Positions 1 to 13,602 are shown, numbered from the stretch's first letter. The stretch is DNA of 64,000 nucleotides from Blastobasis lacticolella (GCA_905147135.1 LR990044.1:17302122-17366121); one strand, 5' to 3'. Made by a program: numbers and translations. The notes: a model not told the origin generated them from the sequence alone.

Positions 1-2376
1 TATAAGGTATTTAAGTATGTTTTAATTGGTATTAAATATCGTGATTAATAATAATAAATATTTCAAAATACTTTTGTAAACATTTCACCAACTTCAGAAC
101 GAAGTGGTGTGGTGTTTCTGAACGAGTGTTCTGAAGAGTGAAGGGGTCTTTGATCAGTTAAGTACTGTTTATGAGAAACTTCCTTAATTAATTATGTAGA
201 TAATAAATTTATAATAATGTTAAATGTATTGTTATACATTAAATTAACATCTAATCAATCTATCAGTAAATTTAGGAGACCGGAAATGAGAATAGAAATG
301 ACATTTCCGTCTAGAAGGTAGTATAAAGGTCCAGTCAAAAGACTGGGTGGGACTTTTGCTCCAGAGCCGGCACAGAGTTAAGTACAAACTTGCATTGTAT
401 TATTGTCATTTGATATCTATTTATTAATATACTCTTAATTTACTTAATTTTGCGTTGTCCATATATTTCACTGGGGTTTTGGATACATACTCACTCTGTT
501 AATATTCTGGAGCTTAATGACTAAAATAAAGGTATTACTAATAAAAAAACACTGTAGTTATAAGTAGGACATATATTAAAGCTGACAATGCCTTACGTCT
601 CTAACTGCTGAATGACAGTCATTTTTTAACGCTGCAATTTTCAACCCCTTGCCAAGTGTGGAGATTATGACAAATGTTTCCAGTAATGTTGACTAATTTG
701 ATGATAAAGTGACGTGACAAAAAAGCAGAACAGTAAAATTGCCATAAGAAGGACTAAGCTAATAACAAACTTCTTAATATAGATAGACTATTTTTTTTTT
801 TATAAATTGTTTTGTAATAATAAATGATTACTGGTAATAATTATAATTATAAAAGCAGCGGATCGCAATCACGTTGATGCCTTTAAAATGCGGTGCTGGA
901 GAAGGATGCTGCGAATTCCATGAATGGCACATCGGACCAGTGAGGGGGAGCAAATAATAAAAACTTACATATTTTACTATATATATTATCCAAATTACAC
1001 ATATTTTTATATGGGTCAATTGTTGTAGACAAACTCATTAAATACACGCAAAAATCACCGCCCTATTACGTGTGAGTCGTGAATTAAACTGATTAGATGC
1101 GCGTTTCGTTCGTCAATGCCGCTCCCCCGTCGCCTCACCCGTTCTCGACGCAAACTCCAAGTCAAAACAGCGAGCTGACTAATATGCTGAGCAATGACAC
1201 TAGATTCATATTTCTAAGACTCATCGTTTTGCAGTTATTAAGGTAAAACGATATAGACTTTTTCGTAACGGTCTTGTTGTGTATCTTGGTACTCATAGTG
1301 TGTTTCAGAGTGATTTTAAAAACGTTTCAAATCAAATTCAAAAATATTTTGTAACAAATATAATCGCACCAGAAATTTATACCAAGATATGGTTCACTTC
1401 TACATCGAAGGCAGTTGGAGCACGTCGCTTATATTGTCATCTAAAATATTTCACTGGCCCGGGTGTCAGTGTCCGGTACTAAGACATCTTGCGACCATAA
1501 TAATTATTATCTTGGTTTTCATCGCCTTGACCATGATCCAGGATTCTACAAATCAGATAATTACAGTGGAGCCATCTGGCCTCCGTGACTGTGCTACTAG
1601 GGGAACCACCATGGGGGTCGCAAGATGTCGCGAGAAGACAACAAAATCGCAATGTGAATTTCATTAAATGTTTGAAACATTAGGAACACATTTTAATAAC
1701 TGTGGATACGTTAATGAATCTCTGTTTCAATTATTTGCTCCAGTTATAGGGCTTACCCTGTATATCTGAAAAGACTTCCCGGTTCGTTGCGGTTATCTAT
1801 GGGCGGCGGTGATCACTTTCCATCAGGTGACACGCTATCACGTTTGCCTCCCTCAGAAAAAAATCTAATACAATGATGAATCTAATGAATGAAATAATTT
1901 CAAATCCGAATGATAGTTTATTCTTTCAAAGATGGTAAAAAGCATATATTGTGGAACTACCGGCTGAACAAGCCGTGTCAACATTTCCTGCTTGCAGAAA
2001 AAAATTAAATATTATCTACGTGCTAAGAATTGCGTAGTGCAGCGGTTTGTATGGTCTCCTTAGACTTTTTAGACTTACTTACATAGTACCACAACCTTAT
2101 CTGATCCAGTGGGCAAAACTGGAACTAGATGTCGCCATTTTGTAATATCATGTTTATTTATTTATTTATTGAGAAAACCAACAGCGCTGGAGAGTAGTGT
2201 ATACAATTTGTTGTAACTGAATGTATGCCAATAACAGGTTTTCTTAAATCAACTTAAATATTTTGTTTGTTAGAGATCTATACGCTATACGCAGAGAAAC
2301 AAATGTACTTATTCGTAACAAAAATCAAATATAGATTTTAAGACTTTTGTGTTTATTCACTACACTTTCACTTTCA
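1..2376. other. intergenic, no gene recognised
   Basis: AT-rich sequence without a convincing coding region; the short open frames here have no recognisable motif. Around 295-470 a TATA-like stretch followed by GC-richer sequence resembles the U3/R region of a retroelement, but no matching second LTR or TG...CA ends were found. Around 590-690 there is a weak match to the SINE family described at 8212-8468. Around 1500-1640 a fragment of the repeat found at 36085-36405 is flanked by a short inverted repeat (gcgacc / ggtcgc). Confidence 0.4.
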
Positions 2377-2479
2377 CTACACATATTATTGGGTTTGTAT
2401 GAAATGAATATTTGAATATGGGGAAATATCGAGGTAAAAACATTACCAACCATGGTAACAAACCCGATAATATGTGTAG
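2377..2479. repeat. 103-bp imperfect hairpin, MITE-like
   Basis: The two ends are inverted copies of each other: CTACACATATTATYGGGTTTG on the left and its complement on the right. The whole segment could fold into one stem. The size and palindromic shape suggest a miniature inverted-repeat element; no clear target duplication was found. Confidence 0.5.
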
Positions 2480-2794
2480 AGAAAAATCAAATACCTGTAT
2501 TGTATTTGATTTTGATTAATATATGTATTATTCTCAGAAGTCGCACACAGTTCTTTTGACTAATTTACATTATTATCGAGTTATAATAAAAAAGAAAAGA
2601 AAAGAATCTTATTATATTAGTGTATCTATGTAAGGTCCATATGTGGTCCAAAGGTGCACTATTCTCTCAATGCTCCGACAAAAGAAATTATCGACAGTAA
2701 GTAGGTACCAACTAACTCCCTATTACCGTTGCGATGACAACCACACGGTGCATACTGCTGGACATGGGTCTCATACTTAGCAGGTAGGTATCTA

Positions 2795-4600
2795 TTATGT
2801 GTGATGTTTTTCTGAACAAGATAACTTTTTAATGATATGTGTTTTAAAGCTTAGCTTAGACAAATGGAAGGGGTATAGGTCAGAGAATAGTTTATTATGC
2901 GTAGTACAGATTCTAATCAGTGTTGAGTTTTTTGCATATCTACTTCGGAAGAAACTGCTCGAGAACAAATTATACTTGGAATGCCGTGTTCGGCGGATGG
3001 GCACTCCAAATGTGATTTCACGTAGGATACTATGGTTATTTATGCGGCTATGGATTATGTCATGTAAAAGTAGCTGATCCAGTAGAATTCTTCGGTCAGA
3101 GAGTTTGAGTAGCTTGTGATACTCACATCTACTCTCGTAAGATGAATAAGCGGTTCGACGTTTATGGTCTAAATATTTGCTGAATTTATTCTGAAGGAAT
3201 TCTATTTTATCAATATTTTTTATGAAGTAAGGAGACTAAATGCAGCTAGAGTATTCGAGAGAACTGCGAACGTAAAATAATGATTTGATACAGCGAATAT
3301 TAGAGAAAGGTTTCCAGGTTCGCATTATAAATCCCAAATGTTTGTAGGCTTTACTTGAAATAATATCTATATGCTCATTAAAGCTTAATTTATCATCTTT
3401 ATACGCCCCCAAGTCTCTTACCAGGACCACTCTCTGTATGTCAGTTCCTTCAAAATTATAGTTAAATGAAATAGGTTTACTTTTCTTGTTAGTGAGATAG
3501 TTTGACATTTCTTTATATTAACAGCAATTCTGTTTTTAATATAATATGCGGTTAAACGATTGAGGTCTTCTTGTAGTTTATGACTGTCGTTTAAATTATT
3601 GATTTTGAGGAAGACCTTTTTATCGTCAGCATACAATAAGAAATTAGCATGATGGAAAGAAGTGTGTATATCATACAGGTAGGCATTGTATAAAAGAGGT
3701 TCCAAGAGTGAACCTTGGGGCATTTGGGTTATTTATTATGTTAGTACCGCCGCTGATAGGATCTGGAAAGTCCAAGTCCAGGCATAGTTTGTTTTGTAAC
3801 ACTTTGTTTTCTTGTGTTAAATGTTCGTTTATGAATATGAATATTTTTATGAATATGAATATTTTTATGGGTTCGCCAGGCATATCTATGTAAGCTGTTG
3901 AGAGGCTGCGATGTTTACGTGCACCGACAATAAAATTATCTTTAGTCGTACGTTTTGTGAGCTTCATTATGATGTTACGTGGACGATCCTTCTCGGGGTT
4001 CATTGCGTGGATCCGTGTGACATACTCGATATCATCGGGACTGAGCTGCACACCAATATAGTTGGATATACGTAACACAATAGAGCAAAGGTCCTCATTT
4101 TTATTTTCCGGAATGCCAGATATTTCTACGTATAACAATCTTGCCCATTGTTTATTACGTAGATTCTCGGCTGTAAGTAAAGAGATAGTTTGTTGCATGG
4201 CTTCGATTTGTGGTATAAGTTTTTCAATACTTACGACCCGTATGTCCAACTGTGAAATCTTGTTATTTGTGTCTCGTAGGTCGCGATCAGTGTGTTCCAG
4301 CGAGGTCTTCAACTCTTGAAAATTCACGTTGAGGTTGTTTAACTCCTGCTTGATTCCCACATTAATGCTATTATGAAGAAATTTATCTTGTCATCCTGCT
4401 CCTTACGTAATAAGTTTAGGGAATCGAGAATTTCGTTCTTTTCGACGACAGGCCATCTGTTATCATTGTATCCAGTTCAAGTTTACTTTTGCGTGTTAAT
4501 TCCAACAACAGCGACGCTGTCACCTGGTCATTTTAAAATGGAGACACAAAGTTCCAGCTTTGGCCAGGGGTCAGATAAGTTTGTGGCGCTCTATGGACTG
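2795..4600 (-). mobile_element. Jockey-like LINE, internally deleted (ORF1 + RT end)
   Basis: On the minus strand, about 3690-4360 reads as a LINE ORF1: an N-terminal coiled coil (heptads of Leu/Ile) followed by an RNA-binding-type region with the segment VEISGIPE and basic residues. From about 3723 the frame changes to the reverse transcriptase palm and thumb: a PQGSLL motif, then YADD, then a conserved C-terminal region with the SLEYSS motif, continuing as a degraded tail to about 2795. The endonuclease and most of the RT are missing, so the copy carries a large internal deletion with the junction near 3720, plus frameshifts (one near 3500). A short direct duplication (ATGAATATGAATATTTTT twice) lies at 3832-3867. 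It is a dead copy. Confidence 0.75.
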
Positions 4601-5280
4601 TAGCGATCCATTGTTTGACTTGAGTATCGTATGTAGGGAACCTTCCTACACTTAGGTGTTATATTATACACCCCAGAGAAAACATTCTTAATCGTTTCAC
4701 TTACACCTAAATATAATAAAATATCTATTAACATATTTACACTTACACCTAGACACTTATTATAGCTTAATATAATATTTAATATCAATATCTAATATAA
4801 TACATCATTTATATTTACATTTTATTAATGACATTATTTGTGTCAACACACCTGTGATGAGTATAAGTTTGTCGATATTATCGATATCAGTAATATCGTT
4901 CATCACTACATCACTACTCCGCGCAACACATACCAGCACCAGTCGAGACTCATTCACGGGGCTGTGTCCACGCTTATTCGCAAAAGATTTTGTGTTGCAT
5001 ACCCTTGCTTGCGCTTTTTATTGTGCTTTTATATTTAAGACTTTCCATTCTTCCTTCCAAAACTATTTCTGTGCTGTGCCTGTGCTTGTCTACCATTACT
5101 GTGCCTTCTGAATTGTGTGTTTGGGAATATTATACACATATACCTACATCATAACCGTGAGGCATATTATTGATTAACATTCCACTACAACACACAAAAC
5201 AAATAGGTAACGGGGCTGGTACCTACACTAGGAGTCCGTGCTGTTGTACCCCGCCTGTACCTATATTGGTGACCTCCAAC
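4601..5280. other. no gene recognised
   Basis: AT-rich spacer between a LINE fragment and a gypsy fragment. It could include the upstream region of the gypsy element, but no LTR boundary or primer-binding site was identified. Confidence 0.3.
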
Positions 5281-5298
5281 AAGGACACATTGACCAAG

Positions 5299-7850
5299 AT
5301 GGTGGATCCACGTAGCGACAAACAAGGCACTAGTGATGCGCAACAGTCGACGAAAAATATACCGACACCGAGGGAAGTATCGATAGATCGAGATGTGCAC
5401 AACATTGGCATTCGTATTTTATCATTCTGGCCTGATGAGCCCGAAATTTGGTTAGCGCAGGTAGAAGGACAGTTCGCGAACTATCATGTCACGCGAGATT
5501 CTGCCAAATTTGATTATTTATTTATTTATTTAATAGTTTATTGCACACAAAAATGGTAACAAAGATATGGCACATATATACAAGACACAAAAGGCACTAC
5601 TTATTTCAAAAATAAATTTCTTCCAGCTCATCATAGCGCACCCGCTGCGCGCGACCGCGAAGCTAAGAGTCAAACCAAGCAATCGTTGAGGAGGAAATAT
5701 TAAGTTGGCGGAGAGTAGCTAGGAGAATGTCGAAGTCAACAGAGTTGAAAGCGTTACAAAAGTGAAGCAATGCCAAAATGGTCAAGGATTTATCCTCCAT
5801 TGCTGAACGTATGTCTTCTGTGACTTTCAACAATGCTGTAACCGTGCTATGTCCTTTACGAAAGCCCGACTGAAAGGAGGAGAGAAGGCAATTGGATATT
5901 AAATGTTCATTAAGCTGCTTGTGGACGATGTGTTCTAGGACCTTGGAGAGGAAAAGTAATAGTGATATAGGACGGAAATTGGAAAATGAAGATGGGTTGG
6001 AAATTTTAGGTAGGGGGATGACGTTGGCAAGTTTCCAAGTCGAAGGGATGAACCCGAAGTGAGAGAATAATTAAAAATGTAGGTTAGAATTTGAAGGAGT
6101 TTAGAAAGTAGGAAGGAGATCATGCGGGAGCATAGGTCATCATTGCCCACAGCAGTAGAAGTAATGGAAAGCTCAGCGACAGGTGTAAAAGAGAAAGAGG
6201 AGCAGAGAGGTAGTGGTTGACTGTTAAGCTGCGCTAGAGTACGAGCTTTGACTCTTTCATCAAGGGACACCGGCGGAGTAAAGTGCGTTCAAATCTAAGG
6301 GACCATCAAAAGAAGCTGAGGATTTGCCAATCCCCAGCGACCTCAGAAACGTCCAAACTTTGGCAGGTGCAGAACCGACAATAGAATTATGAATATAGCG
6401 TCTCCTAGCACCTCTACACAGACGACCGCAATTGTTCCTATAATATTTATAGCGTTAAAAATTTTGAGCAGAAGGGAATTTGTCGTAGCACTATCGCGCT
6501 TCATCATGACCTCCTTGATTTCCTGCGTTATCCAGGGAGCCGGAACTTTTCTTACTTTGACTTTCCTATGTCATAAAAATGTCATTAACCCTAACGAGAC
6601 GGGAAAGAAACTCCTCGACCTTCACGTCAATGAGATCAGCGTCGAACACAGGACTCCAATCAATTTTGCCTGCATCATGTCTCAGTGCCTTCAAGTCAAT
6701 ACCCCTGAAGTTACGGAAGAGTAGAAATTTTGACTTTGGTTTAGGGGTATTAATTTTAAAAGAATGGTAGTTTAAGTCATGATAGGAAAAAGACCATGAA
6801 GAGCCACTTTGTCGACGGACGAAGTGATTAAGAGATCGAGGAGAGAAGGAGTGCAGTTAGGAGAATGATGGGTAGCAGATAGTGGGAGAATATGCAAGTT
6901 GACCGAAGACAAGAGAGACTGAAGTTTATGAGTCCTCACATCGTTCTTGAGCTGGCACGTGTTGAAATCGCCTAACGGGAGAATATTCTCATAGTCAGGG
7001 CATTAATTATGTAATTAGCCAGCTGCAGAACCAATACTCACGGGAAGTAAAGGACGTAATTATCAATCCGCCAGCGGAAAACAAATACGAAAAACTCAAA
7101 GCAGAGCTTATTAAGCGACTTACGGAATCCAATGAGAAGAATTTGAAGAGCTCGGAGACCGCAAGCCCTCCGGCTTCCTCCGTCATCTGCAGAGCCTCGC
7201 CGGTCAAGGCGTTCCCGAGGACTTCATGAGAACCATCTGGATCAGTCGTCTACCACATGGCCTCCAGCTGGTGCTCGCAGGCCAACAAACGTCTGCCTCT
7301 CTCGAAGATTTAGCGGATTTAGCGGACCGAGTGAATGACCTGGCCTCCCCCTAGAGTTGCTGCCATTGACGAAGCTGGTCCCAGTTCCGCCCTGAGTGAA
7401 CTGACTCGCGAAGTCGCTGAGCTACGGAAGATGTTCCACAACCTCGGATTCCAGCAACGCAACAGATCCCGTTCCAGGCGTCGACGTCGCAGTCAGTCGT
7501 CCTCCAGGCACCGGTCGCAGTCCAGCTACCGGAATAACCCTTTGTACTGGTACCACGGCAAGTCCAGGGAGAAGGCCACCAAATGCATCTGCCCTTGTGA
7601 CTTCAAGGCGGAAAACACCAAGGGCAGTCAGTAATGGCGGCTGACGATTGCCTATCCTCTGCTGGTCGCCTATTCGTCACCGACCGTTCCTCGAAGACGC
7701 AATTCCTGGTCGACACTGGCAGCGACCTCTGTGTCTGGTGCTGCGTTATCGTCGTGCTCCAACTGGGCTTCAACTGTGCGCTGCGAACGGATCCAGCATT
7801 TCTACCTATGGGAACGTACATTTAGATCTAGATTTTAGCTTACGTGTTAC
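5299..7850 (+). pseudogene. gypsy-type gag-protease fragment, split by a LINE
   Basis: Two separated plus-strand pieces make one gag region. 5299-5511 encodes the gag start (WPDEPEIWLAQVEGQF, a motif I know from insect gypsy-like polyproteins). After the LINE at 5512-6995 the frame resumes at about 7000-7335, with residues such as KYEKLKAELIKRL. 7335-7634 is an Arg/Ser-rich stretch and a WYH...KATKC...C zinc-knuckle-like motif at the gag end. 7634-7760 carries the retroviral-type aspartic protease signature VDTGSDLCVW. There are at least two frame changes, and the element stops near 7850 with no RT or integrase, so it is a 5' relic. Family assignment is from remembered motifs. Confidence 0.75.
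5512..6995 (-). mobile_element. LINE fragment inserted in the gypsy gag
   Basis: Minus-strand reverse transcriptase remnants: around 5640-5960 the complement reads a degraded finger/palm region (LEHIVHKQLNEHL, then FQSGFRKGHSTVTALLKV). Further N-terminal material runs up to about 6990 through several frameshifts. The left end, in the element's 3' direction, is an (ATAA)n tail, the normal 3' end of many insect LINEs. It separates two halves of a gag gene, so it inserted after the gypsy element. The possible target duplication is only about ATTAT. Confidence 0.65.
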
Positions 7851-8024
7851 CTTTCCATGGCGTTTCGTAGTGGCAGGTGTAACTTAACCTATGATAGGTG
7901 TTGATTTTTTAAACTATTACAACCTAATTATAGATTGTAGACTCAAACGTCTCATAGATGGTACACATTTGTATCTGCTGTAGCTAGACCTGTAGTTTGT
8001 ACTAGTAGTCTGTATTCGGTGAAA

Positions 8025-8850
8025 GTCTCAACTGATGATACTCAACTCAAAATCCAACTCGGTTGGGCTGCGTTCGGGAAACTACGCCATATATTTTCCA
8101 CCCAATTACCGCGGTGTCTCAAGACGAAGCTCTTTGACCAATGTGTGTTGTTAGTGATGACTTACGGAACTAAAACGTGGCCGCTCACTGTGGGCCTTAT
8201 AAGATAGCTCATCATCATCACAACCCCTAACAGTCCACTGCAGGACTTAGGGCCTCTCCCACGAAAGGGGAGGTTATTGCCATAATCTCCACGCTTGGCA
8301 GACGGGTTGGAGATCGCAGTGTTTAAATATAACAATGAAAAATGCTGCTGCCGATTTTCCAGACTACGGAGACTCTTAATCTTTTGCCTAGAAAACATTA
8401 GTCGCCTTGGGCGACACCTATGACCGTAAGGGGATGGTGCTATTCTACTCTGCCGGACACTACACGGCTAAGATAGCTCACTGTTACCCAAAGGCCAATG
8501 GAAAGAGCTATGCTCGGAGTTTTTTTGCGCGATCGAATCAGAAATGAACAGATCAGCAAGCGAACCAAGGTCACCGACATAGCTCTAAGGCTTGCCAGAC
8601 TGAAGTGGCAGTGGGCAGCGCACATAGCTCGAAAAACAGATGGCCGATGGGGCAGTAGAGTTCTCGAGTGGCGACCACGTACCGATGCAGCGTCGGTAGG
8701 CCTCCTATAAGGTGGACCGACGACCTGGTAAAGATCGCAGGTACCAGCTGGATGCGGGAAGCACAGGACCGGTCTTTGCAGAGAACTCTGGGGAGGCCTA
8801 TGTCCAGCAGTGGGCGTCTTCTGGCTGATATGATGAAACAATCCCAATAT
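8025..8850 (+). mobile_element. RTE-type LINE 3' end, split by a SINE
   Basis: The plus strand encodes the degenerate C-terminus of an RTE-clade [29 protein letters not shown], then after the SINE at 8212-8468 [31 protein letters not shown] and RWTDDLVKIAGTSWM. It ends just before an ATATGATGA-type tail. Frame changes near 8670 show it is dead. The same 3' end recurs at 33471, 35473, 37227 (minus), 48166, 58493 (minus) and 60525, making it the commonest LINE family in the window. Confidence 0.8.
8212..8468 (-). mobile_element. SINE-like retroposon with 12-bp target duplication
   Basis: A 257-bp minus-strand element that begins (in its own direction) GCCGTGTAGTGTCCGGCAG and ends in an ATGATGATGA tail. 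It is flanked by perfect copies of TAAGATAGCTCA (8200-8211 and 8469-8480), and it interrupts the RTE LINE; removing it rejoins the LINE coding sequence. Full copies of the same family lie at 17525-17798 and 36425-36665. Its middle (TGCCAAGCGTGGAGATTATGG) matches the RTE 5' leader at 60110-60140. Confidence 0.8.
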
Positions 8851-9145
8851 TAAAGAGAACAAAACAAAAAAAAAAGAATTATTCAAATCGGTCGTTTTCG
8901 AGTTTTAGCAAGACTATACTATAGCACTGCAATTGATTTTTATATATAGATTAATTTGTATTTTATTTGATTAATGTAATAGAATGAAAATGTTATTAAA
9001 GGGTATATATTTTTTCATTTTTTAATATAAGTATTATCATAAATCAAGGATTGATTAAGTACTATACAAATTTTATATTAAACTCAACTAACTAACTTGG
9101 TTAATCTAAAACAAAGTTTATCTAAAACTAAAAATAATTAAGAAA

Positions 9146-11425
9146 CTATTCTAATAAACCGCTGCCACTAGACAAGGTGCCCAAAATGGTGGCGGCATTG
9201 CCACGTAGAATGGCAATGCTCAAACGCTGTGCTAAATAAAGGCCAGCAATTTGGTCACAACTTGCCACGACGAGACGTGCTGAGACATCTTTAAAAATTT
9301 GATGGGCTCCCGGTCCCCACGTACCGAGTGTCTGTACACCAAAAGGGTTAAAATAAATAACCACTGCCGAGATTACAATATTTGAGCCTTTTGAGGGCTT
9401 CAGCGGATTCCGCCGTCGCTCCAGCCCTACCCTGTGTTCTAGAACCAGGGTCATTCCATCGGGCCTTTTGCCATCGTCGTGCATGAGGCCGCCAGGTTCT
9501 AATACGGCCGCACATTTGGCGCTAGTAAAGGCCTGATGAATGATATCGTTGAGGCTAGAGTGGCGAGAAAATCGTCCAGCACTCCTGACACATGATAAGC
9601 CGTGGTGACCGAGCCGATCAACAGCAACGGCGCACTGGCAGCGGTGTGGAGCACAGCAGGAAGCACCCAAACGGAGTGACGCAGCAATTCTAAAGTAGAA
9701 GTTATCTATTAAAGTTCCGGTGTTCCATAGCCACAAACCGGATTTCCACTCAGCAACGGCTATGAGACGGGTACGATCCGCGGAGCTTACGCACGTATGA
9801 AGAAGATTATTCCGTACTTGTTCGCAGAGCGGCCCGACCCATAGCTTCTGCGAATAAAGAGTATTGGGCGGGTCCGAGTTTGGGCAGGCTAACAGCCATG
9901 CGTTCCTGGCATCATCCAAGTAACTTATTTTGTTATCCCAAGTGGACTTTGCAAAGATTTTATTAATTAACATTGCAGTGCTATGGATCGACGACAGGAA
10001 CGCTGGCAGGGCTACACCGGAAATCTATTTTATGCCCAAGCCTCCCATACGCACTGGAAGTGAAGCCTGTAACCATCCTTGCTCTTCTAAATTTAATTAC
10101 AGCCAAAGTATTCTTAATGATGTTGTCAATTCTTTGAATAATATCCGGGTGTTTCCAGAGTCGACAGCACCGAATAGTGTATGTAAACTTTGGTACATAT
10201 AGGCGAAAACGAAAAATAGTAAATGCCATATGAATATTTATTTTAGTCAAACAATCCGAACATTGCAAAAAATTTTAAATTTAATCGTCGAAAAAAAGGG
10301 GAAGCGACTCATCTAAGACAGGGGAACCCAACAAACGAAGCGAATATTTAGCAACAATAGTTATATGCGCCAAATCGTTAAATTTCTGTATAGCCAAATC
10401 TTTAGCAGGGTCTGTGTGTGTTTAGGGGTGTCTGAAATATAAAGTACACATTTAGATAAATTTAGGTCAAGGCCGATTGCTCGAAACTCGCCGAAAAAGA
10501 AGAGATCCGTACACAAAGTGTCTACATCACCACCCAAAGTTCCGTCATCCAAGTACCAAATATTCAACTTGGATTGAAGGCGTTGAATGATTGGATGGAT
10601 GGCGAGTCTAAAAATGGCGGGCCTTAGGGGATCTCCCTGTTGACAGCCAACTGCAGATGTAATTTCGTTGCCACAATGAGTCCATTTTGAGGAGTAACCA
10701 TAACATTGCCAAAGAAAATTGTATATATTTGGAATTTTGTCTTTTACATGCGTAAGTAGTGCACCTCTGTCCACCGAATTGAAGGCGTTCCTTACATCCA
10801 ACTTCAGCAATGCTTGTCCGCAATCTTGTTTTAATAAGTTCGCAGTGAATGAACGGCAGCTTCACACCCCCCACGCGACCCAAAACACAACTGTATCTGT
10901 TGAAAAAGATCACACAGCTTAGGCGCAATCTTCTTGCAGCAGATTTTAGCCGCAACACGTCGATAAGTCGTACCGATGGCAATGGGTCTGATGCCGCCGT
11001 CCTTCTTTTTCAGAGTACATAAGTTAGCAATGTACAAGATTTCAATTATCTCACCATTGACTCGCCCTGAAAGCATCAATTCAATTAAAGACGTTAAATC
11101 TCGAAGAAGACTTTCACCAGACTCGCCGCTGGTTCCGCAAAGTAGGTCTTTTAAATGTTGCGGTGTTATAGCATCTAGACCACCCGCGGAACCTCTGTTA
11201 AATGTTGCAACGGCTGCAGACACGTCTTGGGCACTGGCTTTAATGGAGTCATTAAAATCTTGTAGTGCATCCGGAAGTTTTGAGCCGGCTGCTGGAGATG
11301 GATGTTTTAGTTTCAAAGCCGAGAGGGTTTCAGGCGTGGTGGGCGCTATTGTGTCGCAAGAAAATAGAATTCGTGCTGCACCTTTAACATCGCCGTCGCA
11401 GAGTTTCTTTTCCACGAGTCTGTAG
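9146..11425 (-). mobile_element. LINE with RT and C-terminal PDG endonuclease-like region
   Basis: Read on the minus strand. 10831-11415 gives the RT N-terminus with AGGLDAITPQHLKDLL and KKDGGIRPIAIGTTYRR. 10361-10810 gives the palm with LKLDVRNAFNSVDR, CQQGDPL and the YLDDG catalytic box. 9146-9973 gives the C-terminus with a Cys/His cluster (APHRCQC ... GHHGLSC), then KRPDGM, then FGVQTLGTWGPGAH and a final ILGTL. The PDG after a Cys/His knot is reminiscent of the restriction-like endonuclease of R2-group elements, but I am not sure of the clade. Frameshifts near 10810 and 9980-10360 make it inactive. A second, plus-strand copy lies at 31480-32340. Confidence 0.7.
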
Positions 11426-12310
11426 GTAGAAGACTCAGCGATGGGTTATACAGACAATTTAAAATTTTTAGTTGCTACAGAGGCATTGTTTGAGTAGGTT
11501 GGATCTAAAAGAGCGCCGTATTTTACGTAGTTCTCCTTTATTCTTACCGTTAACGACTTCTTATTACCAGCCTCCGGAACTAGAAAGAGAAGTAAATGTT
11601 CCCAGGCTTGTTTAGAGTTTTGTGATATAACTGTTTTGATTGTCTGTGATAGTGTTGCTGCTGCTACTGTGATGCGGGCACCTCGAGGAAACGTTTTAAA
11701 ACGGGAGTTGTAGTTTTATGATTTGAAAGAATTTGCCAAAAGGGTTTAACAGAGCTGTTATAGTTATAACTTGTGCTTGTTGTTGGGGCTGAGAGGGGTA
11801 TTGGGGCCTGGGAGCACTGCACGAGATTTTCTTGTGACACAATGCGATCATTTTCAGCGACACCTATTCGAGTGTTCCGCTGTACTTTTGTAGAAAAAGG
11901 TTGTGCCTAAAAATATAACAAACAAAAATACAAATAACACATAATAAAAACATCAAAATTCAGTCCATAATATTTTGTAAATTTTTCATTTGACATGTTG
12001 TCATGACTTCATTGACTTGCGCGCATCGGTTTTGTACTGGTTTGCCGTTTGCCTTTGTGTTAGGCTGCGCGCGCAGTGATGTAACGGGGTTCCTTAGCAA
12101 CCCGTTTGCGATGCTTGGTTGTTGCTAAGTAGTGGCGTCCTGTCAACCATCTCTTTCGAAATAAGTGTTTGATAACAATCACTATACTTTTGCCTCAAAC
12201 GCGCACGCCCAGTGAGACCCACACACACACGGTCGCACTAGCACATGGGGCGACCGGGGCTGAACTCAAAGGCAGCCTGGGTGCCGCGCACTTATTTAAA
12301 AAATTAAAAT
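11426..12310. other. 5' flank of the LINE, no gene recognised
   Basis: Probably includes the degraded 5' part of the minus-strand LINE; no clean reading frame. The stretch at 12040-12250 is GC-richer, without a recognisable product. Confidence 0.3.
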
Positions 12311-12319
12311 TCGCTAAGG

Positions 12320-13100
12320 ATCATCTATCAATCTCCATATATATATTCGAGGACACGAAGATCTTCATGCCAATTAAATGCTCAACAGATTGCTCCAGAT
12401 TGCAGGCAAATCTAGACAGGGTGTCGGCATATTGTGAGCAGAACAGTCTGGATCTGAATGTAAACAAGTGTATGGTGATCACTTTTTCCCGTAAAAGAAA
12501 GCTCATACCCACATCGTATAGACTCAATAATATCGTAATCAAACGCACTGACCAGGTCAAAGATCTTAACATTGTATTGGACACGAAATTGACTTTTTGT
12601 GCCCATTAGGAATCCATTTTCGCGAAATCAGTTAGGATGTTGGGCTTCATTTTTAGGACATTTAAGCCCCTAAACTCAGCAGCTCCTTTACTTTACTTTG
12701 CATATGTCAGGAGTGTATTGAAGTACGCGTTTCCGGTCTGGTCACCAGTCTATGCTGTCCACCGTAATAGGTTGGAGTGAATACAAAAATCTTTTGTTAA
12801 TTTGACTCCTACACGACTTAATTAATTGCGGAGTGGATAGTCCTCAATTGTTGTGATGGGTGTTTCTGAGCGCGGGCTATCCACACGCGCGCCGCGGCGG
12901 CCGCTGGCCGCGCTTGCTCGATCACCGCCGCACGCGCAGCGGTTACGGTTTAGGCTCTCCGATTAACAGGGCCATAGACCTGTACGAAGGGCACGTCTCC
13001 AATACTCTAGCTAGACGTTTTTCATTTGAGCTGTATGCAATTTACAAGGGGCGTTCTGGGATATCTCCGATCGCAGTGATGGGGTTTTTTTAATTTAATT
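12320..13100 (+). mobile_element. Jockey-like LINE RT fragment
   Basis: Plus-strand RT palm/thumb remnant: DTKIFMPIKCSTDC after a degraded YADD position, LDLNVNKCMVITFSRKRK, VKDLNIVLDTKLTF, then (after a stop at 12607) KSVRMLGFIFRTFKPLN and YVRSVLKYAFPVWSP. The part from 12850 to about 13090 is GC-rich and frame-broken but still resembles a LINE tail. Truncated at both ends. Confidence 0.65.
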
Positions 13101-13602
13101 TTATTTTATTTAGGAAAACACACAACACATACAAACACACACACCAGTGTACATGTATTTCCTTGTTCTATTCTTTTTTTATTATTGTTCTTTTCGCTTG
13201 TCAATAGGCTATCTATCTGTAAAGCTGCTTCGTGTGGCTACATATCAAAATTTTTAAATGCAGTTTTGTCAGTATAACTTCTTTATTACATGGTTTAACC
13301 CATTTTTATTCATTTCGTTGCTGGCAATTCCGGGTTTTTTGTCTATCAATTTTTAACCGTGCCCTTTACATGAAAAACGTACCATCTAATTCAATGTGTA
13401 TTTCGAGTTTCCTTAGAGTTACTCAATAAACTACACTTAAATAAAAATGGTCAATTAAGAAAAAGAAAACAACTTCACAAGTCTTTTTAATATTTTGCAT
13501 TTGTAGGTAAATTATTTTAAACAACTACCTACGTTTCAACGTATTATAATTTAGAAGCATAAATATAAGGCGAAGAAAAACCGCTAGGTATTTCAAATTA
13601 TC

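Noticed and set aside
1..480. LTR-like region with TATA box near 310
   Set aside because: No second copy, no TG...CA boundaries and no primer-binding site visible in the window.
8440..8886. 148-codon minus-strand frame, and similar ones at 48312-48723 and 59856-60464
   Set aside because: Antisense of RTE LINE coding or leader sequence; the conserved residues are on the plus strand.
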